Positions 52,425 to 54,482 of a stretch of 54,482 nucleotides of DNA are shown in pieces. The notes beneath the pieces were generated by a model, which saw only the letters and a program-made list of their open reading frames with translations, was not told the DNA's origin and ran no database searches. The position numbers and the translations under genes were made by a program. This DNA is from Amphiplicatus sp046296195 (GTDB lineage: Bacteria > Pseudomonadota > Alphaproteobacteria > Caulobacterales > Parvularculaceae), in contig JBKBLR010000016.1 of the NCBI GenBank assembly GCA_046296195.1, positions 1 through 54,482 on the forward strand, in the 5' to 3' direction. Position 1 is the first letter of the stretch. The number at the start of each line of letters is the position of its first letter.

Positions 52425-53774
52425 ATGACGCCGCATGCAGCAAGCCGACCGACCGACCTGCGCAAGGCGCAATCCACGTCGGCAGGGTCAGCGGCGACAC
52501 CGCCCTTTTCGTTTTTCGAATGGATGGTGGCTCGGCGCTACCTCGGCGCGACGAAGTCGGAGAAGGGCGTCTCCCTCATTTCGATCATCGCCTTTGTCGG
52601 CATCATGCTGGCGGTCGCGACCCTCATCATCGTCATGTCGGTGATGCAGGGCTTTCGCACCAAACTCCTTGACCAGCTTCTCGGCGTCAACGGACACGCT
52701 TTCATCGTCGGCGAGGGGCCGATCGCTGATTATGGCTCGCTCATCGAGCGGCTGCGCGCGACGCCTGGCGTCGTCGATGCGACGCCGATGATTGCAGCGC
52801 CCGTCTACGCCAGCGCTGCGAGCGAGACGGGGCTGATGGTCCGCGGTCTTTCCCGCGAGGACATGCTGAAGATCAATTATGTCGTCGGCGTCGATCCCGA
52901 AACCGGCCGGCGCCACGTCGTCGGCGGTTCGTTTGACAATTTCGGCGTCGGCGCGAACGGCGGGAACGAAATCGCCATCGGCAACCGCGTCGCCTGGACG
53001 CTCGGCGTCGGGCCGGGCGACAAGGTGACGCTGATCTCGGGGCGGGGCGCAGACACGCCCTTCGGGCCGACCTTGCAGAAAAAGACCTATACGGTTGGAG
53101 CGATTTTCGAGGTCGGCAATTCCGAATTCGACAGCTTCATCGCGTTCATGCCGCTCGAGCAGGCGCAGCTGTTCTTTGGTTATGACGACGCGGTGCAACA
53201 GGTCGAGGTGAAGGTCGCGAACCCGGAACGGATCAGGGATTACCGGGCGGCGCTGATCGGCGCCGCGGGGGGCCTCTCCGTCCGCGACTGGCGCGACCAG
53301 AACCAGGCTTATGTGAGCGCGCTTGACACCGAACGCAGCGTCATGCGGCTCATCCTGTTGCTGATCGTCGCGGTTGCGGCGCTCAACATCATCACCGGCC
53401 TCATCATGCTGGTGAAGGACAAGACGCGCGACATCGCGGTGCTGCGCACCATGGGCGCGACGCAGGGCTCGATCATGCGAATTTTTTTCCTTTCCGGCTC
53501 GCTGATCGGGGTGCTCGGCACGCTTGCCGGCGCCGTCGCGGGGGCGCTGTTCGTCTGGAACATCGACGCCATCGAGACGTTTCTTTCAGCGGTGTTCAAC
53601 ACCGATCTCTTCCCGGCGGACGTTTATTATTTCAGCTCCATCCCGGCGAAGTTCGAATGGCGCGAGGTCGGCGTCATCGTCGGCTGGGCGCTGTTCATGT
53701 CGTTCATCGCGACGATCTACCCGGCGCGGCGCGCCGCCCGCCTCGATCCTGTGGAGGCGCTGCGCTATGAGTGA
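52425..53774 (+). CDS. Lipoprotein-release ABC transporter permease LolC/LolE
   Basis: A 449-residue permease with one N-terminal membrane helix (about 50-75), a large MacB-like periplasmic domain, and a three-helix FtsX core (about 300-445). The motif GVSLISIIAFVGIMLAVATL and the C-terminal IYPARRAARLDPVEALRYE are LolC/E hallmarks. With LolD it extracts lipoproteins from the inner membrane for LolA. A single gene suggests a LolC/E homodimer (LolF-like). The start is either the ATG at 52425 or a TTG at 52413. lolD follows with an ATGA overlap. Confidence 0.94.
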   Translation: MTPHAASRPTDLRKAQSTSAGSAATPPFSFFEWMVARRYLGATKSEKGVSLISIIAFVGIMLAVATLIIVMSVMQGFRTKLLDQLLGVNGHAFIVGEGPIADYGSLIERLRATPGVVDATPMIAAPVYASAASETGLMVRGLSREDMLKINYVVGVDPETGRRHVVGGSFDNFGVGANGGNEIAIGNRVAWTLGVGPGDKVTLISGRGADTPFGPTLQKKTYTVGAIFEVGNSEFDSFIAFMPLEQAQLFFGYDDAVQQVEVKVANPERIRDYRAALIGAAGGLSVRDWRDQNQAYVSALDTERSVMRLILLLIVAVAALNIITGLIMLVKDKTRDIAVLRTMGATQGSIMRIFFLSGSLIGVLGTLAGAVAGALFVWNIDAIETFLSAVFNTDLFPADVYYFSSIPAKFEWREVGVIVGWALFMSFIATIYPARRAARLDPVEALRYE

Positions 53775-54459
53775 TCCGGCGCTCGAACTTCGCGGCGTCG
53801 GCAGGCGTTATGGCGACCTCGTCATCGTCCAGCCCTCGGATCTGACGCTTCGCCGTGGGGAAACGGTGGCGCTGCTCGGGCCTTCGGGATCAGGGAAGTC
53901 GTCGCTTCTCCATATCGCAGGGCTGCTCGAGCGGCCGAGCGAAGGCGAGGTGGTGATCGCCGGCAAGGCGACGTCGGCGTTTGACGACGCGGCCCGGACC
54001 CGGCTTCGACGCGACAATCTCGGCTTCGTCTATCAGTTCCATCATCTGCTGCCTGAGTTCTCGGCGCTCGATAACGTGGCGCTGCCGCAGCTCATCCGTG
54101 GCGCGTCGCGCCGCGAGGCGGACCGAGAAGCGACGCGTCTGCTGACGGCGATGGGGCTTGGCGAGCGCCTGTCGCATCAGCCGGGGCAGTTGTCGGGCGG
54201 CGAACAGCAGCGGACCGCGATCGCGCGCGCGCTCGCCAATCATCCGCGCGTCTTGCTCGCCGATGAGCCGACCGGGAATCTCGATCCAAAGACCTCGGGC
54301 AAGGTTTTTGACGCGCTTCTGGAGATGGTGAAGTCCGAAGGACTGTCAGCGCTCATCGCAACCCATGATCATCGGCTCGCGAACCGGCTCGACCGCATCG
54401 TCGTCATCCGCGACCAGCGGCTTGTCGAAGCGACCGCGGCGGAGGTCGCCCTCGGCTGA
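53767..54459 (+). CDS. lolD: Lipoprotein-release ABC transporter ATPase LolD
   Basis: A 230-residue ABC ATPase. Walker A is GPSGSGKS at 38-45, signature LSGGEQQ at 142-148, and Walker B LLADE with PTGNLD near 163-173. The VYQFHHLLPEFSALDNVALP Q-loop region matches LolD/MacB ATPases. The start ATGA overlaps the lolCE stop. The window ends 23 bases after its stop. Confidence 0.96.
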   Translation: MSDPALELRGVGRRYGDLVIVQPSDLTLRRGETVALLGPSGSGKSSLLHIAGLLERPSEGEVVIAGKATSAFDDAARTRLRRDNLGFVYQFHHLLPEFSALDNVALPQLIRGASRREADREATRLLTAMGLGERLSHQPGQLSGGEQQRTAIARALANHPRVLLADEPTGNLDPKTSGKVFDALLEMVKSEGLSALIATHDHRLANRLDRIVVIRDQRLVEATAAEVALG

Positions 54460-54482
54460 GGGCGCGCATTGGCAAAGCGCGC

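Noticed and set aside
1..54482. Mobile elements, CRISPR arrays, prophage genes or toxin-antitoxin pairs
   Set aside because: None were recognised. No direct-repeat arrays, transposase or integrase motifs, or att-like duplications around the tRNA were seen.

Overview
This is a GC-rich, densely packed alphaproteobacterial chromosome segment with many short stop/start overlaps and no transposase, integrase, phage gene, CRISPR array or rRNA. Several neighbourhoods point to Alphaproteobacteria, probably near Caulobacterales or Parvularculales: divK-pleD-rpmG with a divergent zinc-ribbon dinB, the run SUV3-like helicase / S4 protein / fdxA / carD / greA, coaD followed by two cyclophilins, rluC followed by an ATP12-type chaperone, and a short ProRS next to lolCE-lolD. 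Two TonB-dependent receptors and a TPR-sulfotransferase suggest an oligotrophic heterotroph. The taxon is inferred from gene content only.

Layout. 1-4.5 kb: end of imuB, then dnaE2 (mutasome) and a 2OG-Fe(II) oxygenase. 4.5-8.4 kb, minus strand: dinB-ridA-GNAT, then a lipoprotein and a HIT protein. 8.6-10.4 kb: divK and pleD, cell-cycle and c-di-GMP signalling. 10.4-16.3 kb, minus strand: helicase, S4 protein, 7Fe ferredoxin, CarD with a very long basic tail, GreA and L33. 16.4-17.5 kb: L28 and a membrane transporter. 17.5-20.6 kb: kbl and a divergent Tat-exported lipoprotein amidase. 20.6-26.0 kb, minus strand: a four-gene polyamine gamma-glutamylation cluster, preceded by a 374-bp regulatory gap with two large inverted repeats. 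26.3-28.3 kb: amidohydrolase lipoprotein. 28.4-32.4 kb: TPR-sulfotransferase and TonB receptor. 32.6-38.1 kb: gyrA, coaD, two cyclophilins and a DUF3592 protein. 38.2-42.8 kb: TonB receptor-nitroreductase and a YceI / cytochrome b561 / YceI unit. 42.9-47.9 kb: DegP-type protease, rarA, crcB, rluC-like and ATP12. 47.9-49.7 kb: EF-hand protein, lipB, and a lone SpoA/FliN domain. 49.75 kb: tRNA-Leu(GAG). 50.1-54.5 kb: two uncharacterised proteins, proS, lolCE and lolD.

Most of the window is housekeeping. The best leads are the CarD with an H1-like tail, the orphan SpoA-domain protein beside lipB, the paired inverted repeats before the polyamine operon, the polyamine operon itself (two glutamine-synthetase-like enzymes but no local PuuC or PuuD), the imuB-dnaE2-oxygenase arrangement, and a Gln at the quinolone-contact position of GyrA. 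I see no clearly new multi-gene system.
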